A stretch of 64,000 bases of DNA from Chloroflexota bacterium (GTDB taxonomy: Bacteria > Chloroflexota > Anaerolineae > Anaerolineales > Villigracilaceae), in contig JACRBJ010000006.1 in assembly GCA_016234555.1 (NCBI GenBank), positions 1 through 64,000 of the forward strand, read 5' to 3'. The position numbers and the translations under genes are program-made. Below the pieces are notes generated by a model. The model did not search any database and had not been told where the DNA came from. It saw only the letters and a program-made list of their open reading frames with translations. Numbering within the stretch: position 1 is the stretch's first letter; each line of letters begins with the position of its first letter. Shown piece by piece: positions 1 to 8,429 of this stretch.

Positions 1-1
1 A

Positions 2-115
2 ACGGTCAATTCTGTGATCAAACGCAAGTTTGGTGATACCATCCGTTCTCGAAAGACACAACTTCAGAACCGCGAGCCGATTATCAAGGCCTTGGTCTAC
101 AACATTCATCGCTAG
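2..115 (+). pseudogene. C-terminal tail of an insertion-sequence transposase (partial at window edge)
   Basis: An open frame runs in from the left edge and stops at TAG 113-115. Its last 37 codons read like the end of a DDE transposase: a basic stretch (VIKRKFGD), then an NREPIIKALVYNIHR ending in which Arg/Glu and a conserved Asn-Ile-His-Arg close the protein. The 5' part lies outside the window, so an intact element cannot be distinguished from a remnant, and no terminal inverted repeat was found downstream. Family assignment is from recalled resemblance only. Confidence 0.5.
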
Positions 116-184
116 TTCACATTATCTTTGCAACAGAGCAAGATAGAAGCCTTAATGGCAGGTGGACGCGATAAATAGCTATTA

Positions 185-227
185 AATCAAAACAGGGCTG
201 CATTCCAATCGCAGCCCTGTTTTGATT
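185..227 (-). terminator. Strong hairpin terminator
   Basis: Arms 185-201 and 211-227 are perfect 17-bp complements around a 9-nt loop. The stem is A/T-rich at its ends and GC-rich in the middle, so it can act as an intrinsic terminator in either direction. The nearest reading frame that would use it is the short minus-strand ORF ending at 244. Confidence 0.8.
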
Positions 228-243
228 TTGTTGAAACTGGTCT

Positions 244-360
244 TTATGCCTTCGCAGCCTTGAATGCCGCGCTGACGATTTCCTGCGCCTCGTCCACAAA
301 GCTTGTGGCGTAAGGAACATTCGGTGGGGAAAACAGAAAAATAAATGACGGTTTGTCCAT
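244..360 (-). CDS. Short ORF (38 aa), possibly the tail of a lost gene
   Basis: A minus-strand frame starts at ATG 360-358 and ends at TAA 246-244, 17 bases before a strong terminator. The last 25 residues (SFVDEAQEIVSAAFKAAKA ending) have the helical, charged look of a real protein C-terminus. No clear ribosome binding site precedes the ATG. It could be the surviving tail of a gene truncated by the neighbouring insertion sequence, a genuine small protein, or chance. Function is unknown. Confidence 0.3.
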   Translation of the reverse strand: MDKPSFIFLFSPPNVPYATSFVDEAQEIVSAAFKAAKA

Positions 361-497
361 GAAACTTAAGTACTGGTGTGGTCGAAATTTGCAGATCATA
401 AATCTTTCAAAAGTGATAACTCCCGAAAAGTGAATTTATGAGGATTGGATGGGGGGCAGGTATACAATTTTTACCAATAACAAGAAAGGAGATAGTC

Positions 498-1475
498 ATG
501 AAAAAAGTTTCGCGTTTGATCCCTATCATTTTGCTTTGCGGGTTGATTCTCGCAGCCTGTTCATCTGCCACTCAACCCGCGCCACAACCAAGTGAGGCGG
601 CGGTCGTGGAATCCAATGTAACCGAGGCCCCGACTGCGGAAGCGCAAGCTGCCGCACCAGCAACTGTGGAACCCCAGGCAGCTCCCGCCATCCAGCATAC
701 GAATGTCCCCGCTTCCCCGCCCGCTTCGGGAGGCGAAAAATGGGGCGATCACAGTACCGTCAGTTCGAATAATGCAGCCCGGGCGCTGCTTGGCGATGAT
801 TTCTCCGAGAGCAAATTTGAAAGACCTTACAACGCCAACACAATGGATGTATATTTTCCGCAACTTGACATTGATGGAGCCGTCGTTTATCCGGAGGATG
901 CCGCCTGGGTCTATGCAATCATCTCCATGGTCAGCCGCGATGCGAACAATTCCTTTGCGGGCCAGTATGCCATTGAGTTGGACCTAGATCGGAACGGTCG
1001 CGGTGAGTTTTTGATTGTGGTGGATCAACCTTCCTCGGCAGATTGGACCACCGAAGGTGTCCGCGTGTACAAGGATGCGAATCTCGATATAGGGGGGGTA
1101 AAGCCTGCGACCGCGGATAGCGAAGGTATCAGCAGCAATGGATACGAAGCTGTTTTGTTCGATCAGGGAACCGGGGACGACCCCGACCTGGCTTGGTACC
1201 GCCTGGACCCCAGCAATCCCAACAGCATCCAGATTGCGTATAAACAGTCGCTTCTGGGTGGCGTAACGAAATATACTGCGGGAATCTGGGCGGGAACACG
1301 CCTGGATCCAGCGCTGTTCGATTACAACGATCACTTTACGTACGAACAGGCTGGCGCAGCCAATTCCGAAATCAAAAACTTCTATCCCATCAAGGCTCTG
1401 TCCGAACTCGATAATACCTGCCGTTATGCCATTGGCTACGATGCAACCGGGTTGGAACCTGGAATCTGTCCGTAG
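498..1475 (+). CDS. Secreted lipoprotein of unknown function
   Basis: The 325-residue product has a lysine-rich N-terminus, a hydrophobic segment and a lipobox (LILAAC) with the lipidated Cys at residue 21, so it should be anchored on the outer face of the membrane. An Ala/Pro/Glu-rich linker (about residues 22-75) precedes a globular, acidic domain with the Asp-rich motif LDLDRNGRGEF, which resembles a Ca-binding loop. The start at 498 is chosen over the upstream in-frame ATG at 438 because of AGGAG at 487-491 and the signal peptide. It stands alone between its own terminator and the IS debris. I do not recognise the domain. Confidence 0.75.
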   Translation: MKKVSRLIPIILLCGLILAACSSATQPAPQPSEAAVVESNVTEAPTAEAQAAAPATVEPQAAPAIQHTNVPASPPASGGEKWGDHSTVSSNNAARALLGDDFSESKFERPYNANTMDVYFPQLDIDGAVVYPEDAAWVYAIISMVSRDANNSFAGQYAIELDLDRNGRGEFLIVVDQPSSADWTTEGVRVYKDANLDIGGVKPATADSEGISSNGYEAVLFDQGTGDDPDLAWYRLDPSNPNSIQIAYKQSLLGGVTKYTAGIWAGTRLDPALFDYNDHFTYEQAGAANSEIKNFYPIKALSELDNTCRYAIGYDATGLEPGICP

Positions 1476-1505
1476 CAATAAGAAGCGATGACGGAAATTT
1501 CTTAC

Positions 1506-1535
1506 ATTATCCCCCGATGAAAATCGGGGGATAAT
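1506..1535 (+). terminator. Rho-independent terminator of the lipoprotein gene
   Basis: Perfect 13-bp arms 1506-1518 and 1523-1535 enclose a GAAA tetraloop and are followed by ATTTT. It lies 30 bases after the stop codon of the lipoprotein gene. Confidence 0.9.
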
Positions 1536-1631
1536 ATTTTAAGGGCGTTTTCCTTCAACACGTCCATGTCCGCGTGGGCGGGATGCGCAAGCTCAAAATG
1601 TGACATTATCCACAAATCCCCAAACTGTCTA

Positions 1632-1659
1632 TTGACACGGATGAAAAAAACATTAGTAT
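1632..1659 (+). promoter_or_regulatory. Candidate sigma-70 promoter for the DUF2235 gene
   Basis: TTGACA at 1632-1637 and TAGTAT at 1654-1659 are separated by 16 bases, about 47 bases before the chosen ATG at 1706. The -35 box matches consensus exactly. The -10 box is imperfect. Confidence 0.45.
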
Positions 1660-1705
1660 GTATCCAAACCGAATTTCATCCAGGTCTATAAAACAGGAGA
1701 CTCTC

Positions 1706-2854
1706 ATGAAACGCTTGATTATTTGCGCTGACGGAACCTGGGATACACCCGATATTATCGACACCGACAAGCAGAGTTCCGGCCAGGAACGATTAGGAGA
1801 CCCGGAACAGAAAATTCTCTATAACAGACCGATCCGCGAACCAACCAACGTAGTAAAAATGGCGCGCGCCATCGTACCAACAGCAAAAGACAAAACATCT
1901 CAAGTGGTCTATTATGACACAGGCGTTGGAACAGGCTTGGGTCTTTATGATAAGTTTATCGGGGGAGGTTTTGGGGTTGGTTTATCCAATAATATTCTGA
2001 ATTGCTATCGATTCCTGGTCGATAACTACGATGAAGGTGACGACATCTTTTTATTCGGATTTAGCCGCGGAGCCTTCACGGTGCGCAGTCTGGCGGGGAT
2101 GTTGCACCGCTGCGGGCTTTTAACCAAGGACGATGCATACTACATCCCGGAAGCCTACGAACATTATCTGCTGGAGGATGGTGACCCGTCCCTGCCGATC
2201 TTCCGTGAAGGAACGGGATTCCACAAACGTAATGATCCAGCCCGCATGGTCAGGATAAAGTTTATCGGCGTGTGGGACACCGTGGGCGCATTGGGACTGC
2301 CTTTCCATGGTCCACTCTCGCGCCGCATCAACCAAAAATATGCCTTTCATAATGTACAGTTGAGTCCAAGAGTCGATTTCGCCTACCAGGCTCTGGCAAT
2401 CGACGAATGGCGCTATCCCTTCGCAGCTACGTTATGGGATCCGAAAGAACCGATTCCAGAATACCAGACCATTGAACAAAGGTGGTTTGCCGGCTGTCAT
2501 TCGAACGTGGGCGGCTCTCTAAATGCAGACCGTCTCCAGGATCAAACAGGAACATATCGAAGCTACCGATTGGAGAATTATGCCTTCCGCTGGATGGTGA
2601 AAAAAGCCACCGCAGACTCGGTGGGGCTGGAATGCAATTCAGCTTATATAAGACACTTCAACGCCCGTCCAGATTGCACCATCCGCAACCCCCTGACGGG
2701 TATTTACAAACTTTGGGGCAAACATCTGCGCCCAATTGGCATGACAAAATACGGCAATGAAACCATCGATGAAAGTGTAAAAGCGCGCATGGACACCGAC
2801 CCCAAATACCTGCCACCCAACCTGATGGCATTTCTAAAAAATCAGAACAATTAA
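1706..2854 (+). CDS. DUF2235 alpha/beta-hydrolase (Tle1-like lipase domain)
   Basis: This 382-residue protein begins with MKRLIICADGTWDTP, the typical opening of DUF2235, the family that includes the catalytic domain of type VI Tle1 phospholipases. The nucleophile elbow GFSRG places the catalytic Ser at residue 120. DTGVGTG (71-77) and the later VWDTVGALGLP segment are family signatures. There is no signal peptide or transmembrane segment, so it is probably cytoplasmic. ATG 1706 is preferred to 1658 because of AGGAGA at 1695-1700 and the family N-terminus. It converges on the patatin-like gene with a 22-bp gap. No type VI secretion genes are visible, so an effector role is not supported; a housekeeping lipid or ester hydrolase is as likely. 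Confidence 0.8.
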   Translation: MKRLIICADGTWDTPDIIDTDKQSSGQERLGDPEQKILYNRPIREPTNVVKMARAIVPTAKDKTSQVVYYDTGVGTGLGLYDKFIGGGFGVGLSNNILNCYRFLVDNYDEGDDIFLFGFSRGAFTVRSLAGMLHRCGLLTKDDAYYIPEAYEHYLLEDGDPSLPIFREGTGFHKRNDPARMVRIKFIGVWDTVGALGLPFHGPLSRRINQKYAFHNVQLSPRVDFAYQALAIDEWRYPFAATLWDPKEPIPEYQTIEQRWFAGCHSNVGGSLNADRLQDQTGTYRSYRLENYAFRWMVKKATADSVGLECNSAYIRHFNARPDCTIRNPLTGIYKLWGKHLRPIGMTKYGNETIDESVKARMDTDPKYLPPNLMAFLKNQNN

Positions 2855-2876
2855 AGAGGAGTCGTCTGCGTGCTTG

Positions 2877-4034
2877 TTACTTCGTAGCAGGGAATGACCG
2901 TTCAAATGCCTTTTTCGCTGCCTTGTAACCTTCCTTGATTAACATCGCGGATACATCGCCATCGTAGTCGATGATGCGCTCCACCGGTAAAAAATCGTCT
3001 GGTGCGGCGATGATCACCTTTACCTCACGATATTTATAGGGACCTTTTCCCTCGGTACGCTCGCGAACTGCAAGTTCGTTGAACGTTTGGATCAATTTCA
3101 GCCGTTCGCGAAACGAGGAAAGCAGCATCCAGTCCAAAGTCCAGGTAATGGCATCACCAAAGGAATTGGGCAATTTGCGTGCTGTGCGCGGAGTGGGATC
3201 GTTGCTTCCCCACCAGGGAGTCATCAAAACAACAACAATCTCGGCGGGCACATCCATTGGGACATCGCGCATGACATCCAATGCAACGCCGATGGGCGTA
3301 TTCGCCACCAGTGCGCCGTCCCAATAGAACGCGTTCGTTTCAGGGTCGAATGTCCACGGGTAGACGAGGGGGATCGAACACGAAGCAAGGATACGGTCAG
3401 CGGTGATGCCTGTGACCACATCCTGCCGCGCTTCGCCTGTGTCACGCCGTTGAATTGTGCGGTTGCTGAAAATCATTCTCTCGCCTGTCTGAACATTCGT
3501 GGCGGCAATGAGCAAGGCCTTTTCGCTGGCGGACAATTTTTCGGGGTCGAACCCAAAACGGGTATGCAGGGTCTTGCGCAGCGGACCGGTATCCAGCAGG
3601 TTGATCCAACGTCCCACCAGACGCTCGCCCCACCATTTGGATATCATTGGCAACGGGGACCAGAACTCCTTTGGGATGGGCGAGGTGGCATCCTGCGGCG
3701 GGACCTGGGGCAGGTTCGTCTGCATGATCGCGCCGAAAGCCTTGCGCGTGAACCAACGGGCAAGGCCGCGCATGCCGGGCGGTCAGCCTTGAATATCCTT
3801 TTCCTCGAGCGATTCCCAAACGCCCACCAGTTCATCCGCAGGCATCCCCTGCGCGATTGCCGCCCCGTTGACCGCGCCAATGGATGTGCCCACCACAACC
3901 TGCGGGTCCCATGCGGTTGCGTGGGACGAGTCCAAACCTTGCTTGCCGGATTCCATCAAATATTTGTATACGCCCGCATGAAAAGCGCCGCGTCCACCGC
4001 CGCCGGAAAGTACCAATGCCCGAATCCCATCCAT
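2877..4034 (-). pseudogene. Patatin-like phospholipase interrupted by an in-frame TGA
   Basis: Two minus-strand ORFs lie in the same frame and together make one patatin. The first (4034-3783, 83 codons) carries the oxyanion motif GGGGRG (11-16) and the nucleophile motif GTSIG (Ser51). The second (3773-2877, 298 codons) carries the catalytic Asp in WDGALVANTP. They are separated only by TGA 3785-3783 and three codons, so restoring that codon (TGA could derive from CGA, Arg) gives about 385 residues, a normal size for the family. Neither half alone has the Ser-Asp dyad. AAAGGAG upstream of ATG 4034 shows the original start is intact. It may be a recent nonsense mutation, a sequencing error, or less likely stop readthrough. 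The long plus-strand ORF across it is antisense. Confidence 0.8.
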
Positions 4035-4376
4035 GGTCTGCTCCTTTGTTTATTTGTTTATAGGGCAAATCGAGATGCAAGTCAATCACGAGTTTCTGGT
4101 GATTGCCCACAAGTCCAATGTACGTCATTCGAAATCACAGATCAAATGCATTCTGCCGCGAGTTTCACTAATTTTCGAGGATTTGAGAAAAAATCCGCGC
4201 ACATCCGCGTAATTCGTGGCTGTGACTGTGTTTTCTTCTCTGGGGGTTGGCGAGTGCAAAAGATGTGGGGAATCACCAGGAATCAAACCTGGAATAACGT
4301 GAGGAATGGCGCTTTTTTTGGGAACAAACTTCCACTGTGACATTTTTTCAAGATGGTGGATAATGGGTGTGGACTC

Positions 4377-4440
4377 GACAAACTAGACGGTGGGCGATAG
4401 ACCGGGGAGTGTTTTCCCGCCCACTATCCACGGTCTGTCG
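4377..4440 (+). promoter_or_regulatory. Structured 5' leader before the metF-type gene
   Basis: The 424-base gap 4035-4458 has no gene, but its end is strongly structured. GTGGGCG (4390-4396) pairs with CGCCCAC (4418-4424). AGACCG inside that loop (4399-4404) is complementary to CGGTCT (4431-4436), which would make a pseudoknot. Alternatively CGACA (4377-4381) and GAC (4386-4388) pair with GTC-TGTCG (4433-4440), extending the hairpin. The two folds are mutually exclusive and the structure ends 8 bases before AAGGAG (4448-4453). That arrangement suits a translation-controlling leader or riboswitch, but no known class is recognised. Confidence 0.4.
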
Positions 4441-4458
4441 TCTTTCCAAGGAGAAACC

Positions 4459-5937
4459 ATGCCCATATTCACCCCGGGTCGACGTTGGCAACCAGCCTAT
4501 TCCCCTTTCAAAAAAGAGCCTCTCAGCCACAAACTGCTGGGAGACCTGGAGTACGTGATCAAAGGTCCTCTCTTTGGCTGCCGCATGTGCGGCAACTGCC
4601 TCCTCCAGGAGACGGCTTTCATCTGCCCGATGGAATGCCCGAAGGGGCTGCGCAACGGTCCCTGTGGAGGCTCGACCCCCGAATATTGCTACGTGGACAA
4701 GACCCGTCCCTGCATCTGGTACAAGATCTATGAACGCGCCCACAAGATGGGGCGCGAGGAAAAACTTCTCGAAGTCCTGCCGCCGCTGGATTGGGAAAAG
4801 GTCGGCACGGATACGTGGAAGGATGTCGTGGTCGAGGTCAGGAAGAATGGCGCAGGCAGGGTATTAAAGAGCATCCTGGTGGATGGCGGCAAAAATCGTT
4901 GGAAGACCTGGGAGATGATCTTCCGCAACGTCCGTCAGCCCGAGTGGTGGCAGGGTGATGACAAATACCATGCTCCCGCCTACACCGAACCTGTCTCCAG
5001 GCTTGAGAAGGCTTTCAAAGCCGGGGAATTTGTCGTGGCGTGTGAGATCACCCCGCCGTTGAGCATGTCCACGAAAAAGCTGGTCGAGAACATCAACCTA
5101 GTTAAACCGTACGTCACCGCCATCAACTTCACCGACAACGCCTCCGCCACGCCGCGCATGACCTCGTGGGCTTGCTCGAAGTTTGCCATCGAAGCTGGAG
5201 CCGAACCGGTGATGCAGATCGCCGCTCGCGACCGTACGCGCGCAAGCTTGCAGGGCGAAATCCTCGGCGCGACCGCGATGGGTGTGAGGAATGTCCTGTG
5301 CGTGACGGGTGACAGCGCTGTGCTGGCTCCCCAACCGCGCGGACGAATGGACATCAACGACATGGACGCCATCCAGATGGTTTGGATTCTGCGCCGTATG
5401 CGCGATGAAGGTCATTATCTCGACGGGCGCGAGCTGAAGTTCCCGCCGAAGTTTTTCCTCGGCGCGGCGGCTTCGCCGTTTGCATCCGAGCCGAAATTCC
5501 AGGCGCTGCGCGAGGAGAAGAAGGTCAACGCGGGCGCGCAGTTCTTCCAGACCAACCTGGTCTACGACGTGGACCGCATGGAAATCTGGTTGAACGAGAT
5601 CGCCAAACGCAACATCCTCGACAAGGTTTACATCATGATCGGCATCACCCCGCTCAAGAGCGCAAAGATGACCCATTACATGACGCAGGTGCCCGGCGTT
5701 TACGTGCCGGATGCGATTGTCAAACGCATGGATGACGCCAACGAAAAGAGCGGCGCACAGGGGGAGCAGGAGGAAGGCTTCAAGGTCGCGCTGGAGATCA
5801 TCGAAAAGCTCAGGAAACTTCACGGGCAGGGCATCCACGGACTTCACATCATGCCCGTCGGTTGGGAGGACGTGGTGCCGCGCATCGTCAGCGAGGCAAA
5901 CCTTCCAAAAGCGGGATCAACCGTCGCCGCCGTTTGA
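4459..5937 (+). CDS. metF: Methylenetetrahydrofolate reductase, MetV-like domain fused to MetF
   Basis: The 492-residue protein combines a Cys-rich N-terminal domain (Cys 41, 44, 47, 56, 60, 69; CRMCGNC and CPMECPKG) of the MetV or MTHFR zinc/iron-sulfur type with a C-terminal TIM-barrel MetF domain (about 170-480; CEITPP, INFTDNASA, LCVTGDS). It would reduce methylene-THF to methyl-THF for methionine synthesis or a one-carbon pathway. In acetogens MetV and MetF are separate partners and MetV-MetF complexes can take electrons through Fe-S proteins. The fusion suggests a non-NADPH or ferredoxin-linked route, which is inference. The start at 4459 is set by AAGGAG at 4448. The gene is monocistronic. 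Further upstream in-frame ATG codons lie inside the leader structure. Confidence 0.88.
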   Translation: MPIFTPGRRWQPAYSPFKKEPLSHKLLGDLEYVIKGPLFGCRMCGNCLLQETAFICPMECPKGLRNGPCGGSTPEYCYVDKTRPCIWYKIYERAHKMGREEKLLEVLPPLDWEKVGTDTWKDVVVEVRKNGAGRVLKSILVDGGKNRWKTWEMIFRNVRQPEWWQGDDKYHAPAYTEPVSRLEKAFKAGEFVVACEITPPLSMSTKKLVENINLVKPYVTAINFTDNASATPRMTSWACSKFAIEAGAEPVMQIAARDRTRASLQGEILGATAMGVRNVLCVTGDSAVLAPQPRGRMDINDMDAIQMVWILRRMRDEGHYLDGRELKFPPKFFLGAAASPFASEPKFQALREEKKVNAGAQFFQTNLVYDVDRMEIWLNEIAKRNILDKVYIMIGITPLKSAKMTHYMTQVPGVYVPDAIVKRMDDANEKSGAQGEQEEGFKVALEIIEKLRKLHGQGIHGLHIMPVGWEDVVPRIVSEANLPKAGSTVAAV

Positions 5938-6059
5938 CGGGAGCAGGAAAAGATGTCCGCTTAAACCCTCCGCTTCCTGCGCCGTCCCCCGGTACAGGAA
6001 GTAATTTACCGATAGTCCATGCCGGTGCGGGAGTGCATCGTGGGCCCAAACAATTGACT

Positions 6060-6257
6060 GGAACCGAGAAATGCCAGTGTTGCAAAGGACGTTCACAACG
6101 CAATCACAGCGCTTGTTGTTATCATGCCTGGCTTTCTTTGAAGCTCAAGGCAAAAGTTCTTGGAAAAACGCTTTACCAAACCAAACATGATTTGCTGAGC
6201 GATGACTTACGGGCTGAACTGGCTTCACCTCGAATTCATGCTTTCTTGCCTGTGTAA
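6060..6257 (+). pseudogene. Relic of a transposase C-terminus
   Basis: The gap 5938-6317 contains no intact gene. One frame ending at TAA 6255-6257 encodes a segment (EKCQCCKGRSQRNH, then CCYHAWLSLKLKAKVLGKT and LRAELASPR) that resembles the last part of DDE transposases, with the Cys/basic cluster and a conserved Asn-His before a Tyr-His-Ala-Trp helix. Upstream of about 6060 the frame no longer looks like protein, so only the tail remains. Family is from recalled resemblance. Confidence 0.45.
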
Positions 6258-6277
6258 GCGAAAGTCCTGTATATAAT
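6246..6277 (+). promoter_or_regulatory. Candidate promoter for the mocA-like gene
   Basis: A perfect TATAAT at 6272-6277 lies 40 bases before the ATG. TTGCCT at 6246-6251 is the best -35 candidate, but the spacing of 20 is long. Confidence 0.3.
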
Positions 6278-6317
6278 GCTCCCGGTCGCGATTGCGATTC
6301 CAGACTAGGAGAGTGAA

Positions 6318-6929
6318 ATGAACAGCCATAACAGAATCAGCAGATCCGTCGCAGGGATCATCCTGGCTGCCGGCGCGGCTTCACGAATGGGACAGCCAAA
6401 GCTGCTGCTCCCGTGGAAGGGAGAGGCGCTTATTTGTCATGCCGCGCGGACTGCCCTGCAAAGCGGACTCGACCCGGTAGTGGTGGTGACCGGCGCGGGA
6501 GCAGCGGATATTCAAAATGCACTTGCCGGTTTAGATGTGACGTTGGTCCATAATTCCGCCTGGCAAAATGGGCAGAGCGCCTCCGTCCGCGCGGGGATTT
6601 TGGCGTTGCCCGCTAGTGTGGAGGCCGTGCTCTTTTTGTTGGGTGACCAGCCTTTTGTATCCCCCGATTTGATTCAATCCCTGGCACAAAAATTCCTGGA
6701 AACCCATCCATCCATTCTTGCTCCATTCGTCGGCGACAAACGAGCCAACCCGGTTTTGTTCAGCCGGGAGATGTTTGAAGTTCTATGTCAGTTGCAGGGA
6801 GACGCCGGCGCAAGAAGCATCTTCAAGCAGTACCCGCCGGAACCCATGCAATGGGCGGATGAACGCATCCTCTTCGACATCGATACCCCGGAGGACTACC
6901 AGCGCTTGCTGGCAATATCCAGCCAGTGA
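6318..6929 (+). CDS. MocA/MobA-like nucleotidyltransferase (molybdenum cofactor)
   Basis: A 203-residue NTP-transferase-3 protein. The N-terminal nucleotide-binding loop reads AGIILAAGAASRMGQPKLLL, with the LAAGxSxRMGxxK signature and Lys in place. FLLGDQPFV supplies the metal-binding Asp, and DIDTPEDYQRL is the usual end. Family members attach CMP or GMP to molybdopterin, and MocA forms serve xanthine-dehydrogenase-type enzymes. No molybdoenzyme gene is in the window. AGGAGAG at 6307-6313 fixes the start. The frame stays open for 25 codons after the TGA stop, to TAA 7005-7007, but the conserved domain is already complete at the TGA. Confidence 0.85.
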   Translation: MNSHNRISRSVAGIILAAGAASRMGQPKLLLPWKGEALICHAARTALQSGLDPVVVVTGAGAADIQNALAGLDVTLVHNSAWQNGQSASVRAGILALPASVEAVLFLLGDQPFVSPDLIQSLAQKFLETHPSILAPFVGDKRANPVLFSREMFEVLCQLQGDAGARSIFKQYPPEPMQWADERILFDIDTPEDYQRLLAISSQ

Positions 6930-7026
6930 CGAGAATACGATTTCTTCCCGGTTGACGAGATGCCGGAACTGGCAAAGGAGTCTCGCGCAATGATGCTGGC
7001 AGTGTAAATCCATCCTTTATCCAATT

Positions 7027-7068
7027 AAAAAGCTGCCCGCAGATCCAATGGATTGCGGGCAGCTTTTT
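7027..7068. terminator. Bidirectional terminator between convergent genes
   Basis: Perfect 15-bp arms 7027-7041 and 7054-7068, with an A-run on one side and a T-run on the other. It separates the plus-strand mocA-like gene from the end of the minus-strand E2 gene at 7086, so it can stop transcription from both sides. Confidence 0.9.
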
Positions 7069-7085
7069 GCCGAACGATCCGGTCT

Positions 7086-8429
7086 TTACATATACATCAT
7101 TAACATCGACGGGTCTTCGATGAGCGACTTGATCATTTGCAGGAAGCGGGCGGCGGGAGCGCCGTCCACGAGACGATGATCGAACACCAGACTCAAAGTC
7201 CACATCTGGCGGATGACGATCTGGTCGCCGTGCGGGACCGCTTTCGGGGCGATTCGTCCCACGCCGAGGATGGCGGCTTCGGGCAGGTTGATGACCGGGG
7301 TGAAGGCGTCGATGTCGTACATCCCAAGGTTGGTGATGGTGAACGTGCCGCCGCTCAAATCGTCGGGCAGGGAGCGCCCGGAGCGGGCGCCATCCACCAT
7401 GCGGCGGAAGTCCTCGCCGAACTGGCGCAGATTCTTTTTATCGGCATCTTTCACAACGGGCACAAGCAAACCGCGCTCCGTATCCACTGCCATACCGATG
7501 TTGACGTGACCCATCAACTCGATGGCGTCGGGCGCGAGGCGGGCGTTCATGTAGGGGAATTGCCGCAGGGCAACAGCGACCACTTTTGCCAGCAAATCGT
7601 TATAGCCCGGCGCGAAGCCCCAATCCTTCGACACTTTGGCTTTGATGCGTTCACGGGTGGCGACAAACTTGGTGGCGTCCACTTCCATGACGAGGGTGAC
7701 GCGGGCAGTGGTATGAACGCTGGTCCCCATGCGCTCGGCGATAATTGCGCGCACGCCCTTGAGCGGGATGCGTTCGACGACATCCGCAACGGGCAGGGGC
7801 TGAGCGACAGGAGCTACGGGCTGAGCGGCGCGAGCCACATCCTGCTTGACGATGCGTCCGCCGGGTCCGCTGCCAGCCACCTCGCGCAAATTCACGCCGA
7901 CATCGGCCGCCATGCGCTGGGCAACGGGCGTGACTTTGGGTTGCTGGGCAAGGTAATCGCGCACGTCGCGCTCGGTGACGCGGATGCCTTCATAGCCGGT
8001 TGGCGTGACCTTGCTCACATCAACGGATGTCTCGGCTGCAAGTTTTTTAGCGCGGGGTGAGACGAAAACCTTGTCCGCGGATTCGGACTTGGCTTCGGCG
8101 ACAGGCGTAGGTTCAGCTGTGACACTTGCAGCGGGGGCTGATTCTGCTTCCTCGATAGCGGGAGCCGGCCCCTTGACCTCGAACTTGTCGTCCTGCTTGC
8201 CGATGGTTGCGACCACGGTCAGCACGGGAATCGTATCGCCTGCTTTATAGGGTCCGAGGTGGATGTAACCCTTGGCATTGGCTTCGACGGGAAAGACGGC
8301 TTTGTCGGTCTCGACTTCCATCACCGCTTCACCCTGGCTGACTTTCGCGCCGTCCTCGACGAGCCAGCCAACCATGATGACTTCCTCAACGGTTTGTCCC
8401 AACTTGGGGACAAAGAACTCTTCAGCCAT
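7086..8429 (-). CDS. 2-oxoacid dehydrogenase E2 (dihydrolipoamide acyltransferase), complex A
   Basis: The 447-residue subunit has an N-terminal lipoyl domain with the lipoylated Lys at 43 (ETDKAVF) and an Ala/Pro/Glu linker. Two consecutive E3-binding-type motifs follow (VSPRAKKLA and TPVAQRMA-GPGGRIVKQD), then a C-terminal catalytic domain ending in FDHRLVDG with catalytic His418. It transfers the acyl group from E1 to CoA. Its ATG overlaps the stop of the fused E1 gene by one base (TAATG), so the two are translationally coupled. Substrate is probably pyruvate or acetoin, but sequence alone cannot decide. Two binding motifs where one is usual is mildly odd. No E3 gene is nearby. Confidence 0.9.
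   Translation of the reverse strand: MAEEFFVPKLGQTVEEVIMVGWLVEDGAKVSQGEAVMEVETDKAVFPVEANAKGYIHLGPYKAGDTIPVLTVVATIGKQDDKFEVKGPAPAIEEAESAPAASVTAEPTPVAEAKSESADKVFVSPRAKKLAAETSVDVSKVTPTGYEGIRVTERDVRDYLAQQPKVTPVAQRMAADVGVNLREVAGSGPGGRIVKQDVARAAQPVAPVAQPLPVADVVERIPLKGVRAIIAERMGTSVHTTARVTLVMEVDATKFVATRERIKAKVSKDWGFAPGYNDLLAKVVAVALRQFPYMNARLAPDAIELMGHVNIGMAVDTERGLLVPVVKDADKKNLRQFGEDFRRMVDGARSGRSLPDDLSGGTFTITNLGMYDIDAFTPVINLPEAAILGVGRIAPKAVPHGDQIVIRQMWTLSLVFDHRLVDGAPAARFLQMIKSLIEDPSMLMMYM

Noticed and set aside
1706..2854. Type VI secretion effector
   Set aside because: The domain matches, but no VgrG, PAAR, immunity or secretion genes are present.
4268..4300. Minus-strand sequence resembling a tRNA 3' end (CCAGG-7-CCTGG followed by GATTCCCCA)
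   Set aside because: The loop lacks the conserved C, and no matching 5' acceptor strand, D-arm or anticodon arm was found upstream. At most it is a tRNA-like fragment.
3087..4340. 417-codon plus-strand ORF
   Set aside because: It lies entirely opposite the patatin gene, has no motif or ribosome binding site, and its composition mirrors the antisense of a real gene.
5098..5847. 249-codon minus-strand ORF
   Set aside because: Antisense to the MetF domain; no supporting features.
7137..8060. 307-codon plus-strand ORF opposite E2
   Set aside because: Antisense to a clear E2 catalytic domain; rich in His/Gly/Asp as expected for a shadow frame.
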